Source of the DNA: an uncultured Pelagibacteraceae bacterium
Lineage (GTDB): Bacteria; Pseudomonadota; Alphaproteobacteria; Pelagibacterales; Pelagibacteraceae
Direction of reading: 5' to 3'
Length of the DNA: 56,851 bases
Assembly: GCA_902627805.1 (NCBI GenBank)
Contig: CACOKN010000006.1
Coordinates: forward strand, 1 to 56,851
The notes below the pieces were generated by a model. The model had not been told where the DNA came from. It did no database searches and worked only from the letters and a program-made list of their open reading frames with translations. A program made the translations under genes and the position numbers. The stretch's first letter is position 1; every line of letters begins with the position of its first letter. Below are positions 42,162 to 50,849 of this stretch, one piece after another.

Positions 42162-43844
42162 ATGCTCTCAATACAAAAACTAGAAATAAAAGCAGCTGAA
42201 CTATTTAAAAAAAAAGAATATTCTAAGGTAATATTTGAAATCACTTCAGAGACTGAGGAAAAGGAAAGATCTGCTTTTCTTTGTAATTTATTGGGTATGA
42301 GCCGAATTGTTAATAATAAAAAAAATAAAGACGCTCTAATTTTAGCTATCAAAGATTTTAAGTTTGGATATTTAAAAGAAAAAAATACAATTCACGCCAT
42401 AGACGGTTTAGCAAATTTTATTACTACAAATGTTTTTTTAATAGATTTAGAACAAAATCATGAATTTGATTTTACAGAGATTTTTAATTTTTATAAATCA
42501 TCAGATAAATTTTGTACGAATCATAGACCCTTAAATCTGGCAATGGCTATGGTTTATCGAAGATTAAATGATGCAAAAAAGCTTATTTTTCATTTTAAAA
42601 GAGTGATCGAGTCGAAAAAATTCAATGTCATTGATTTGTGTAATTATGGTTACTGGCAATGTTTTGATAAAGATTGGAGTCAGGCTGATTTTTTCAATTA
42701 TGGGAAGTTTTTAGATCAAAACTTAAAAGTAATTCCAGAAAATCAATTAGTAGAAATTTCAGAGAAATCTAGTTTAAGAATTAGGATTGGTTTTTTATCA
42801 TCAGACATACTAGAGGGTCATTCTATTACATATTTTTTAAAAACAATCCTTTCGAACTATGATAAAAATAAATTTGAAATTGTTTTAATAATAAGTAGTT
42901 CAAAAGAAGATCAATCTACAGAAAATTTTAAGAACTTAGTTAATGAAACAATTAATATTTCTAAACTTAGTAATATTGATGCTGTAAATAAAGTTAGAAA
43001 ATTAAAATTAGATTTTGTAATTGATTTGATGGGTTATACATCAACACAACGGATAGAGTTGTTCAAAAATAGAATGGCAACAAAGCAAATAGTATGGATG
43101 GGTTATTGTAATACTACAGGATTAAAAAGTATGGATTATTTAATTGCAGACCCAAACGTAATTCGTCCAAATGAAGAAAAATTTTATAGTGAAAATGTAA
43201 TATACTTGCCTAAAATCTGGAACTCACATTGTGGCTATGATTTTGAAAGAGAAGAAAATCCTCCTCCATTTATTAAAAATAAATATTTTACTTTCGGTTC
43301 ATTTAATAATTTTGATAAAATAAACCCAAATGTTGTCTCCACCTGGTCAAAAATTTTGAAAAAAATAAATAACTCCCAACTAGTTTTAAAAACATCTTCA
43401 AAACGACTTGCAACAAAAAGACTCCAAGAGTTATTTCAAAATGAAGGTGTATTGGAGTCAGTAAAATTTATAGATCGAGCTGAAAAATTTAAAGATCACT
43501 TAGATAATTACAATCTTATTGATATTGCCCTTGATACATTTCCTTATAATGGTGTAACCACATCATTTGAGGCTATCTGGATGGGTGTTCCTGTAATTAC
43601 AATGGCCGGATATAATTTTAATTCCAGATGTGGGGAGTCAATAAATAAAAATCTTAATATGGAACAATTGATTGCCAAAGATGAGGATGATTATATTCAA
43701 AAAGTTGTTAATTTTACAAATAATATTGATGATTATATCAATATTAGAAATTCCATATTTATTGATTCAATAAAAAGTCCACTATTTAATACAAAAGATT
43801 ATTCGAAGAGTTTTTTTGAGGCGCTAGAAAAGATTGCTAAGTAG
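42162..43844 (+). CDS. SPINDLY/OGT-type glycosyltransferase, second tandem copy
   Basis: A 560-residue paralogue of the preceding gene, aligned over its whole length from MLSIQKLEIKAAELFKKKEY (first copy MVSIQNLEFELQDLFREKKY); that match picks the ATG at 42162 over the TTG at 42147. Catalytic features are preserved: IGFLSSDILEGHSITYFLKT with His, TFGSFNNFDKINPNV with Lys, and the block DTFPYNGVTTSFEAIWMGVP. The last 80 residues are nearly the same in both proteins, while the N-terminal acceptor-binding region differs more. It may glycosylate a different protein set. Donor sugar is unknown. Confidence 0.88.
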   Translation: MLSIQKLEIKAAELFKKKEYSKVIFEITSETEEKERSAFLCNLLGMSRIVNNKKNKDALILAIKDFKFGYLKEKNTIHAIDGLANFITTNVFLIDLEQNHEFDFTEIFNFYKSSDKFCTNHRPLNLAMAMVYRRLNDAKKLIFHFKRVIESKKFNVIDLCNYGYWQCFDKDWSQADFFNYGKFLDQNLKVIPENQLVEISEKSSLRIRIGFLSSDILEGHSITYFLKTILSNYDKNKFEIVLIISSSKEDQSTENFKNLVNETINISKLSNIDAVNKVRKLKLDFVIDLMGYTSTQRIELFKNRMATKQIVWMGYCNTTGLKSMDYLIADPNVIRPNEEKFYSENVIYLPKIWNSHCGYDFEREENPPPFIKNKYFTFGSFNNFDKINPNVVSTWSKILKKINNSQLVLKTSSKRLATKRLQELFQNEGVLESVKFIDRAEKFKDHLDNYNLIDIALDTFPYNGVTTSFEAIWMGVPVITMAGYNFNSRCGESINKNLNMEQLIAKDEDDYIQKVVNFTNNIDDYINIRNSIFIDSIKSPLFNTKDYSKSFFEALEKIAK

Positions 43845-43889
43845 AAATATTTAATTTTAATATTTAGATTAAGTAATTATAATTTAAAT

Positions 43890-45221
43890 ATGACAATCTA
43901 TGCTTTATCATCAGGACCAGGCATATCTGGAGTTGCCATCATTAGAATTTCAGGGTCAGGTGCATCTAAAGCAATAACTTTGCTAACAGGAAAACCCGCC
44001 CCCTCACCTAGAGTCGCTTCTCTTCGGAAAATAAATAATATCAACACTTCTGAACTTATTGATGAAGGCATAATTATCTGGTTTCCGGGGCCTGAGAGCT
44101 ATACGGGTGAAGATATGGTTGAAATTCATGTTCATGGAGGTAAAGCGATCGTTTTAGCACTACAAAATGAATTGTCTAATATAGAAAATTTCAGATTAGC
44201 TGAACCAGGGGAATTTACCAAGATAGCTTTTCAAAATGGTAAAATTAATTTGCTTAAAGCTGAAAGCATAGCTGATCTAATTTCAGCAGAAACTGAAATA
44301 CAAAGATTGCAGGCTGTGAAAACTATGAAAGGAAAATCAGCTGAAAAATTCAATAACTTGAGAGAAAAGTTGTTAAAAATCTTATCCTTTGTTGAAGCAA
44401 AAATAGATTTTCCAGAAGAGGATTTGCCTGATGAAAATATTCAACAAATTAAAAAAGATTCAACTGAAGTTTTAAATCAAATTGGAAAGATTTTAGATGA
44501 TCAAAAGATAGGTGAAATAATACGAGAAGGCTTTAAAATTGCCATTGTCGGTCCAACAAATGCTGGTAAATCCTCATTATTAAATAATTTATCGAATAGA
44601 GATGTAGCAATAGTTTCCGAAATTGCAGGAACAACAAGAGATGTTATTGAAACACATTTAAATATTGATGGCTATCCTGTTATAATTTCAGATACAGCAG
44701 GTATTAGAAATTCTAAAGATGAAATCGAAAAAAAAGGTATAAAATTATCATTAGATAGGGCAGAAAATGCCGATTTGAAATTAGTGGTAGTAGATGCAAA
44801 AAGTATTGATTTAAAGGGTTTTTTGAATGATTTATTAAAGGATAATGCGATTTTAGTTGTAAATAAGTCAGATCTTATTCAGTCTGAATTAGATACAGAG
44901 GTAACAAAGTTAGATCACGTTTTAATTTCATTAAAGGAGAACCAAAATTTAGATAAATTAATTTCAAAAATCAAAGAAAGATTAAAAACAAAATTTATTA
45001 TAAATGAAGATATATTAATTACTAGAGAAAGACACAGGCAACACCTAGTTCAATGTTCAGATAATTTGAGAAATTTTTTAGAAAAAAATAATAAAAAAGA
45101 TTTTGATAAAGCTGCCGAAGATTTAAGGCTAGCTACTAGACATTTAGGTATGATTGTTGGAAAGGTCGATGTAGAGGAAGTATTAGGCAGTATTTTCAAC
45201 GATTTTTGCATTGGAAAATAA
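43890..45221 (+). CDS. mnmE: tRNA modification GTPase MnmE
   Basis: With MnmG it installs the 5-(carboxymethyl)aminomethyl group on wobble uridine 34 of certain tRNAs. The 443 residues have the N-terminal folate-binding domain (MTIYALSSGPGISGVAIIRI, GPESYTGEDMVEIHVHGG), a G domain with G1 GPTNAGKSSLLN (about residue 221), G2 GTTRDV, G3 DTAG, G4 NKSD, and the C-terminal FCIGK with the catalytic Cys. mnmG follows after 39 bases. Confidence 0.98.
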   Translation: MTIYALSSGPGISGVAIIRISGSGASKAITLLTGKPAPSPRVASLRKINNINTSELIDEGIIIWFPGPESYTGEDMVEIHVHGGKAIVLALQNELSNIENFRLAEPGEFTKIAFQNGKINLLKAESIADLISAETEIQRLQAVKTMKGKSAEKFNNLREKLLKILSFVEAKIDFPEEDLPDENIQQIKKDSTEVLNQIGKILDDQKIGEIIREGFKIAIVGPTNAGKSSLLNNLSNRDVAIVSEIAGTTRDVIETHLNIDGYPVIISDTAGIRNSKDEIEKKGIKLSLDRAENADLKLVVVDAKSIDLKGFLNDLLKDNAILVVNKSDLIQSELDTEVTKLDHVLISLKENQNLDKLISKIKERLKTKFIINEDILITRERHRQHLVQCSDNLRNFLEKNNKKDFDKAAEDLRLATRHLGMIVGKVDVEEVLGSIFNDFCIGK

Positions 45222-45260
45222 GAGCCTTGTAAAATTTTTTTTCAAATATAAATTTACATC

Positions 45261-47132
45261 ATGAAAAATGAATTTTCATTTGATGTTGTTGTAATTGGAG
45301 GCGGTCATGCTGGTTGTGAAGCAGCAGCTGCTTCAGCTCGTCTAGGTGTAAATACTGCCCTATTTACTCATGATATAAATACTATTGGTGAGATGTCATG
45401 TAATCCCGCAATTGGTGGCTTGGGTAAAGGTCATTTAGTTAGAGAAATAGATGCATTAGATGGCGTTATGGGAGAGATTGCAGATAAATCTGGAATACAA
45501 TTTAGGTTGTTAAATAGAAGTAGAGGTCCAGCAGTTAGAGGTCCAAGAACCCAATCAGATCGAAGCTTATATAAGCATTTTATGAAAGAAAAACTTGTAA
45601 ACTATTGTAATTTAAGTATTTTTTCTGACCCAGTAACTAAGTTTATTTTTTCAAATAATGCTATAAATGGCTTTCAAACATTAAAAGGTAATAAGATAAA
45701 GTGTAGTAAAATAATTTTAACAACTGGTACTTTTTTAAATGGATTGATTCATATTGGTGATGAGCGTACTCCTGCAGGAAGATATAATGAGAAACCTAGC
45801 ACTGGTTTAAGTGAACAATTAGAAAAATATAAATTTAAAATAGGAAGATTAAAAACAGGTACTCCACCAAGACTTGATGCAAGGACAATAAATTTCAAAA
45901 ATTTAGAAAAACAAGCAGCTGATGAAAATCCTTACTTTTTCTCTTTTTTAACGAAATCTACTTCGAATAAACAAGTTTCATGTTCTATGACTTATACAAA
46001 CGAAAAGGTACATAAGATTATAGAAAAAAATTTATCTAGGAGTGCGATGTATTCAGGTAGCATTCAAGGAGTAGGACCTAGATATTGTCCTTCAATAGAA
46101 GATAAAGTAGTTAAATTTGCCGAAAAGACAAGGCATCAAATATTTTTAGAGCCTGAAGGGCTTTATGACCACACAATCTATCCAAATGGTATATCAAACT
46201 CACTACCTGAGTTAGTACAAGCTGAAATACTCAATAATATCAGTGGTTTAGAGAATGTTAAAATGATTAGGCCAGGATATGCAATAGAATATGACTATAT
46301 AGATCCTAGAGAACTTTTTTTAACACTAGAAACTAAAAAAATTAAAAACTTATATTTAGCTGGTCAAATTAATGGAACTACAGGATATGAAGAAGCTGCA
46401 GCCCAAGGTCTTATTGCGGGTGTAAACGCAGCATTATCATTTATGGGTAAAGAACCATTCATTCTTGATAGGTCAGATGCTTATATTGGAGTAATGATAG
46501 ATGATTTGGTTACTAAGGGTGTGGCAGAGCCTTACAGAATGTTTACTTCAAGAGCTGAGTATAGATTAAGTCTTAGGGCAGATAACGCTGATTTGAGACT
46601 TACTAATAAAGGGATTAAAATCGGTTTAATATCTGATGAAAGAAAATTTAAATTTGAGGATAAATTTGTGAAAATGAGTGAAATTTCACTTCAAATGTCT
46701 AGTTTAAGTATATCTCCATCAAAGGCTCAAAAACACGGCATAAAAATTGCAAAAGATGGTATTTTAAGGTCAGCAGATGAAATTTTAGCCCAAAAGGATG
46801 CTAATATGACTAAAATACGTATAATTTGGCCTGAAATTAAGAATTTTGGCTCTGAAATAGATGAACAGATAGAAATTAATTCTCACTATAGAGGTTATTT
46901 AAAGAAGCAAAATGCAGATATCCTAGCTTTCAAAAGAGATGAGAATCTAATTATCCCTGATAATATTGATTATGATCAATTTTCTGGTTTATCAAACGAA
47001 GTAAAGTCCAAATTTAAGGAAATAAGGCCAAAAACTATGGGACAAGCTTTACGAATAGATGGAATTACCCCAGCAGCCGTATATATTTTGTTGTCACACG
47101 TAAAAAGAAAGTCTATTAAGCATATAGCTTAA
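45261..47132 (+). CDS. mnmG: tRNA uridine-5-carboxymethylaminomethyl modification enzyme MnmG
   Basis: FAD and NADH-dependent partner of MnmE, formerly GidA. The 623 residues show the FAD fingerprint [95 protein letters not shown] and [19 protein letters not shown], all diagnostic. The C-terminal helical domain that binds MnmE and tRNA is complete. Its stop overlaps rsmG by one base. mnmEG-rsmG-parAB next to the origin is a classic bacterial arrangement. Confidence 0.98.
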   Translation: MKNEFSFDVVVIGGGHAGCEAAAASARLGVNTALFTHDINTIGEMSCNPAIGGLGKGHLVREIDALDGVMGEIADKSGIQFRLLNRSRGPAVRGPRTQSDRSLYKHFMKEKLVNYCNLSIFSDPVTKFIFSNNAINGFQTLKGNKIKCSKIILTTGTFLNGLIHIGDERTPAGRYNEKPSTGLSEQLEKYKFKIGRLKTGTPPRLDARTINFKNLEKQAADENPYFFSFLTKSTSNKQVSCSMTYTNEKVHKIIEKNLSRSAMYSGSIQGVGPRYCPSIEDKVVKFAEKTRHQIFLEPEGLYDHTIYPNGISNSLPELVQAEILNNISGLENVKMIRPGYAIEYDYIDPRELFLTLETKKIKNLYLAGQINGTTGYEEAAAQGLIAGVNAALSFMGKEPFILDRSDAYIGVMIDDLVTKGVAEPYRMFTSRAEYRLSLRADNADLRLTNKGIKIGLISDERKFKFEDKFVKMSEISLQMSSLSISPSKAQKHGIKIAKDGILRSADEILAQKDANMTKIRIIWPEIKNFGSEIDEQIEINSHYRGYLKKQNADILAFKRDENLIIPDNIDYDQFSGLSNEVKSKFKEIRPKTMGQALRIDGITPAAVYILLSHVKRKSIKHIA

Positions 47133-47776
47133 TGGATTCGATAATTTCTAAAAATTACTCTAATATTACAAAATTTGAAGTTTCACGTGAAACTTGTAAT
47201 GAGCTTGAGACCCTTATAAGCATGATTCAAAAAAAAAATAGAGAAATTAACATAATTAGCAGAAAAAACTCTGATCAAGGGGTTATAAGGCAAAGACATA
47301 TTGTCGATTCAGCACAAATAATTGATTTTGTTGATTTAAATAATAATACAACCTCTGATTTAGGTTCCGGAGGTGGTATCCCTGGACTAATCATAGCAAT
47401 CTTAATGAAGAAATTAAAAAACAGCATGAAAATAAAACTTTATGAAAAAAGTCATCATAAATGTGTTTTTTTAAAAGATGTTTCTGAAAAATTGGAATTA
47501 AACACAGAAATAATTCAAAAAGATATCTTTAAACTTAGAGATATTGAAACTGGAACGATTATGTCCAGAGCTTTTAAACCAATGCCAATAATTCTTGATT
47601 TAGTTCAAAAGAATTTTCGGAAATATAAAAATATTATTTTATTCATGGGTAAAAGCGGGAGAAAAATTTTAAATGAAACTCTTAAAATTTGGGATTTAGA
47701 TTATGAGGAAAAAAAAAGTTTAACAAACAAAGATTCATTTTTGTTAAATATAAAAAATATGGAAAAAAAAATTTGA
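47132..47776 (+). CDS. rsmG: 16S rRNA (guanine-N7) methyltransferase
   Basis: Methylates G527 of 16S rRNA using S-adenosylmethionine (formerly GidB). The 214-residue protein has the Rossmann motif SDLGSGGGIPGLIIAI (about residues 74-89), RQRHIVDSAQIIDFVD and KLYEKSHHKCVFLKDV. Its early codons (about residues 16-21) contain a perfect parS-like palindrome at 47178-47195, so the DNA is probably read both as protein code and as a ParB site. It overlaps mnmG and parA by one base each. Confidence 0.95.
   Translation: MDSIISKNYSNITKFEVSRETCNELETLISMIQKKNREINIISRKNSDQGVIRQRHIVDSAQIIDFVDLNNNTTSDLGSGGGIPGLIIAILMKKLKNSMKIKLYEKSHHKCVFLKDVSEKLELNTEIIQKDIFKLRDIETGTIMSRAFKPMPIILDLVQKNFRKYKNIILFMGKSGRKILNETLKIWDLDYEEKKSLTNKDSFLLNIKNMEKKI
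47178..47195. promoter_or_regulatory. parS-like centromere site inside rsmG
   Basis: AAGTTTCACGTGAAACTT is an 18-base perfect palindrome. Its central GTTTCACGTGAAAC is the 14-base core of the bacterial parS consensus (TGTTTCACGTGAAACA). It lies about 600 bases upstream of parA and parB and about 11 kb from the candidate oriC, the expected neighbourhood. I noticed no second perfect copy, though an exhaustive search was not possible. Confidence 0.9.
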
Positions 47777-48570
47777 TGAAAATTATTTCAATTATAAATC
47801 AGAAGGGTGGGGTTGGAAAAACAACCACTGTAATTAACCTTGCCTCTGCACTGACACAACAAGGAAAAAAAATTTTAGTTATTGATTTAGATCCACAAGG
47901 GAATGCAACAACTGGTCTTGGTTTATCTAATTCAGAAAAATCAGACGAAACTATTTATGGTATTTTAAATGGAACTAAGTCTATTTCAGAGGTAATTAAA
48001 AAAACAAAATTTGATAATCTTGATTTGATAACTTCAAATGTCGATTTGTCTGGTCTGGAGGTCGAAACAGCCGGGGATAGTGATAGGGCATTTATTCTAA
48101 AGGTAAAATTAGCCTCTTATTTTAATGATTCTGGAGCTATATACGATTACATACTTATAGATTGTCCACCGTCTCTAAGTTTATTGACAGTAATGGCACT
48201 TGTATGCTCAAACTCTCTCTTAGTTCCCCTTCAGACAGAATTTTTTGCGTTAGAAGGTTTAACCCAACTGATGAAAACAATAGATAGAATAAAAATCAAT
48301 TTAAACCCTGGTTTAGAAATTCAAGGAATACTTTTGACGATGTATGATAGAAGAAATAAATTATCTTCACAGGTTGAGCAGGAAGCAAGAAATTATTTTA
48401 AAGAAAAGGTCTACCAAACAGTGATCCCACGTAATGTAAGATTATCTGAAGCACCTTCTCATGGAGTGCCAGTTTTAATTTATGATAAAAATTGCCCTGG
48501 CAGTAAATCATATTATAGTTTTACAGATGAATTTATAAACCAAGAAAATCAAATAGGGAGTGCAGCTTAG
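47776..48570 (+). CDS. parA: chromosome partitioning ATPase ParA (Soj)
   Basis: Walker-type ATPase that moves ParB-parS complexes. The 264 residues start at the ATG at 47776 (one-base overlap with rsmG); the in-frame TTG at 47773 is not needed. IISIINQKGGVGKTTTVINL is the deviant Walker A with its signature Lys, VIDLDPQGNATTGLGL is A', LIDCPPSLSLLT is Walker B, and FALEGLTQLMKTI and YDRRNKLSSQV are chromosomal ParA features. No N-terminal DNA-binding extension as in plasmid type Ia ParA, so this is the chromosomal Soj type. Confidence 0.97.
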   Translation: MKIISIINQKGGVGKTTTVINLASALTQQGKKILVIDLDPQGNATTGLGLSNSEKSDETIYGILNGTKSISEVIKKTKFDNLDLITSNVDLSGLEVETAGDSDRAFILKVKLASYFNDSGAIYDYILIDCPPSLSLLTVMALVCSNSLLVPLQTEFFALEGLTQLMKTIDRIKINLNPGLEIQGILLTMYDRRNKLSSQVEQEARNYFKEKVYQTVIPRNVRLSEAPSHGVPVLIYDKNCPGSKSYYSFTDEFINQENQIGSAA

Positions 48571-49409
48571 TGAACAAGATAAAAAAGGGATTGGGTAGAG
48601 GATTATCATCATTAATAGGTGAAACTAAGGTAGAGCAAACAACTAACAAATTATCAATCAGTGCGTTGTATCCGAATAAATTTCAACCAAGAAAAATTTT
48701 CGACGAAGATAGTTTAAGCGACCTAGAAAAATCCATAAAGGAGAGGGGTATTATTCAGCCAATAATTGTAAGAAAATCTAACGTAAACACAAAGTATGAA
48801 ATTATTGCAGGTGAAAGAAGATGGCTCGCTGCTCAAAAAGCTGGTCTTCATGAGGTACCAGTTGTTGTTACTGAAGCAGATGATTTAAAATCTTTAGAGT
48901 TTGCAATTGTTGAAAATGTTCAAAGGAATGATCTTAATCCGCTAGAAGAAGCTCAAGGCTATCAAAGACTAATAAATGATTTTTCCTATGATCAAGAAAA
49001 AGTCTCAAAATTTATTGGAAAAAGTAGAAGTTATATAACAAATTGTTTAAGAATATTAACTTTACCAAGTGATGTATTAGATTTAATAGAAACAAAAAAA
49101 ATTTCAGCTGGTCATGCAAAAATATTGGTTGGGCTTGAAAATGCAAGTTTTGTTGCTCAAAAGATTATTGAAAAAAAACTCTCAGTCCGTCAATCAGAAA
49201 ATTTTGTTAAAATTTTTAAAAAGAAAAAAGGTTTTAATGTAAAATTTAACGATCCGAATATTCAAAATCTTGAAAAATCAATTTCTGACAAAATCGGCTT
49301 AAATGTTTCAATTAAGAATAATAAAAAAAATAAAGGAACGATTACTTTTGTTTATCATGATATTGATCAACTAAACAAAATAATTGATATTATTAAATCT
49401 AATTATTAA
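48570..49409 (+). CDS. parB: chromosome partitioning protein ParB (Spo0J)
   Basis: CTP-dependent clamp that loads at parS and spreads. It starts with GTG at 48570, overlapping the parA stop by one base; KKGLGRGLSSLIGE is the usual ParA-stimulating N-terminus. The CTP-binding motifs are GIIQPIIVRKS and IIAGERRWLAAQKAGL and the ENVQRNDLNPLEEAQGYQRL box; the helix-turn-helix region SKFIGKSRSYITNCLRIL reads parS. The 279-residue length is typical. Its tail overlaps the convergent holA gene by 11 bases. Confidence 0.97.
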   Translation: MNKIKKGLGRGLSSLIGETKVEQTTNKLSISALYPNKFQPRKIFDEDSLSDLEKSIKERGIIQPIIVRKSNVNTKYEIIAGERRWLAAQKAGLHEVPVVVTEADDLKSLEFAIVENVQRNDLNPLEEAQGYQRLINDFSYDQEKVSKFIGKSRSYITNCLRILTLPSDVLDLIETKKISAGHAKILVGLENASFVAQKIIEKKLSVRQSENFVKIFKKKKGFNVKFNDPNIQNLEKSISDKIGLNVSIKNNKKNKGTITFVYHDIDQLNKIIDIIKSNY

Positions 49410-50391
49410 TTTCTGAACGACTCTTTTCTAAAATAAAGTTTGTAACTATAAGAATTGAATTATTATAATTTTTCTTTATCTCTAACTCAACGTTGTTAAT
49501 ATTTTTAATTAGTTCTTTGATTTTTTTAGTTTTCCATTTTTTTAGTTGAACTTTTACAATTTCTTTGTCTTTCCAAAAAATAGGTGGTTTAGCTGAGTTT
49601 ATTGTTTTATTTATGTCTTTGTTTTTTTCTAGTTCAACTGCAAGTTTAAGTATCCTTTTTGTTTTAGATAAAAAAGTTCTTAAAATTATTATGCAATCTT
49701 CCGGATTATAATTATTTTCACTTAGAATATTTATTATTTTATTTTTATTTTTTGCTAAACAATTGTCGATCAGTTCTGATACTTCAAAGTTTTCAGCTAA
49801 ATTAATTAATCTTAAAATTTCTTGGGCTGATATTTTTTTTTTGTTTAATGTATAATTCTTTATTTTATTAAGTTCATTATATAAATTATTTCTATCTCCA
49901 TTGCATTTATCTATAATTATATTTATGCTTTGTTGTGAAATAGGGATATCTTCTTTTTTAAAAAAAGAAGTGGCTAATTTTGAAAGTGTATCATTATTAT
50001 CTGGATATGCGGGTATACAAATTAAATCTTTATTTTTTTCAAATAGAGATCTTAGTTTTGATCGTGTTTCTAAAATACCTGCATTTACAATAATTTTAAT
50101 ATTATTTAAATTTCTATTAATTAAATCTTGAATTGTTTCATAAACTTTATCAGATGCTCTATTTATTATTATTATTTTATTACCCTCAAATAATGAGCCA
50201 GATAATACATTTTCATAAAAAGATTCGATTTCATCTTTAATCTGTTTTTCTTCATAATTAAAAATCTTTCCAACACTTTTTTCTAAAATTTGATTAACAC
50301 AATCAGTTTTTAAACCTTCGTTTTTTCCATATAATAGGTAGAAAATTGCATTATCTGGGATTTTTTTTAGCTCAAATGTTTTGAAAATCAT
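49399..50391 (-). CDS. holA: DNA polymerase III delta subunit
   Basis: Clamp-loader wrench subunit that opens the beta clamp. The 330-residue sequence is poorly conserved, but FYLLYGKNEGLKTDCVNQIL, IIINRASDKVYETIQDLI, IPAYPDNNDTLSKLATSFF and the INIIIDKCNGDRNNLYNELN block follow HolA, as does the position after lptE and leuS on the leftward strand. Composition is strongly Asn, Ile and Lys biased. It overlaps lptE by four bases. Confidence 0.9.
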   Translation of the reverse strand: MIFKTFELKKIPDNAIFYLLYGKNEGLKTDCVNQILEKSVGKIFNYEEKQIKDEIESFYENVLSGSLFEGNKIIIINRASDKVYETIQDLINRNLNNIKIIVNAGILETRSKLRSLFEKNKDLICIPAYPDNNDTLSKLATSFFKKEDIPISQQSINIIIDKCNGDRNNLYNELNKIKNYTLNKKKISAQEILRLINLAENFEVSELIDNCLAKNKNKIINILSENNYNPEDCIIILRTFLSKTKRILKLAVELEKNKDINKTINSAKPPIFWKDKEIVKVQLKKWKTKKIKELIKNINNVELEIKKNYNNSILIVTNFILEKSRSEINN

Positions 50392-50849
50392 TTAATTACA
50401 GCTAATCTAAGAATTAATTTTTGAGATATTGAATTTGCAAGATTTTTTTTTATATTTCGCTCATAGTTTTTTTCTTCATATTTATCTGTCATTTTTTTAA
50501 AATTAAATTTTTCATTTACCGAAAAACTCTCAGATTTATTTTTTTTTTTGATTACAAAAGTCGTTATTATATCAGTTTGATAATCAGTTATTGATCCACC
50601 ACTATTTTTTGCTAGAACATTTTTTGTATATTTCGTATCGAAACTAATATCTACGATTTCGTTAGAACTTTCTTTACTATATCTTTTCAAATTTGTAGCT
50701 ATCAAATTATTTATATCTTTATCGCCTGAAAAACTAGCAATTATAATTTTGTAATTTACCTTGTTTTGATTTGAATAAACTGGCTTATAATCGCAATGAT
50801 TAAGAAAATTTAATAATATAATAATAATAAAAATTTTTTTCAGCATCAA
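50388..50849 (-). CDS. lptE: LPS-assembly lipoprotein LptE
   Basis: Outer-membrane lipoprotein plugging the LptD barrel, for lipopolysaccharide insertion. The 153-residue product has a signal peptide and lipobox ([11 protein letters not shown], Cys about residue 19) followed by DYKPVYS, the hallmark CGYKPVY-type start of LptE. A beta-rich region ending in basic residues follows. The family is divergent and the call depends also on context: leuS-lptE-holA is the usual order. ATG codons at 50849 and 50846 are both possible. It is a client of LolA. Confidence 0.85.
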   Translation of the reverse strand: MMLKKIFIIIILLNFLNHCDYKPVYSNQNKVNYKIIIASFSGDKDINNLIATNLKRYSKESSNEIVDISFDTKYTKNVLAKNSGGSITDYQTDIITTFVIKKKNKSESFSVNEKFNFKKMTDKYEEKNYERNIKKNLANSISQKLILRLAVIK

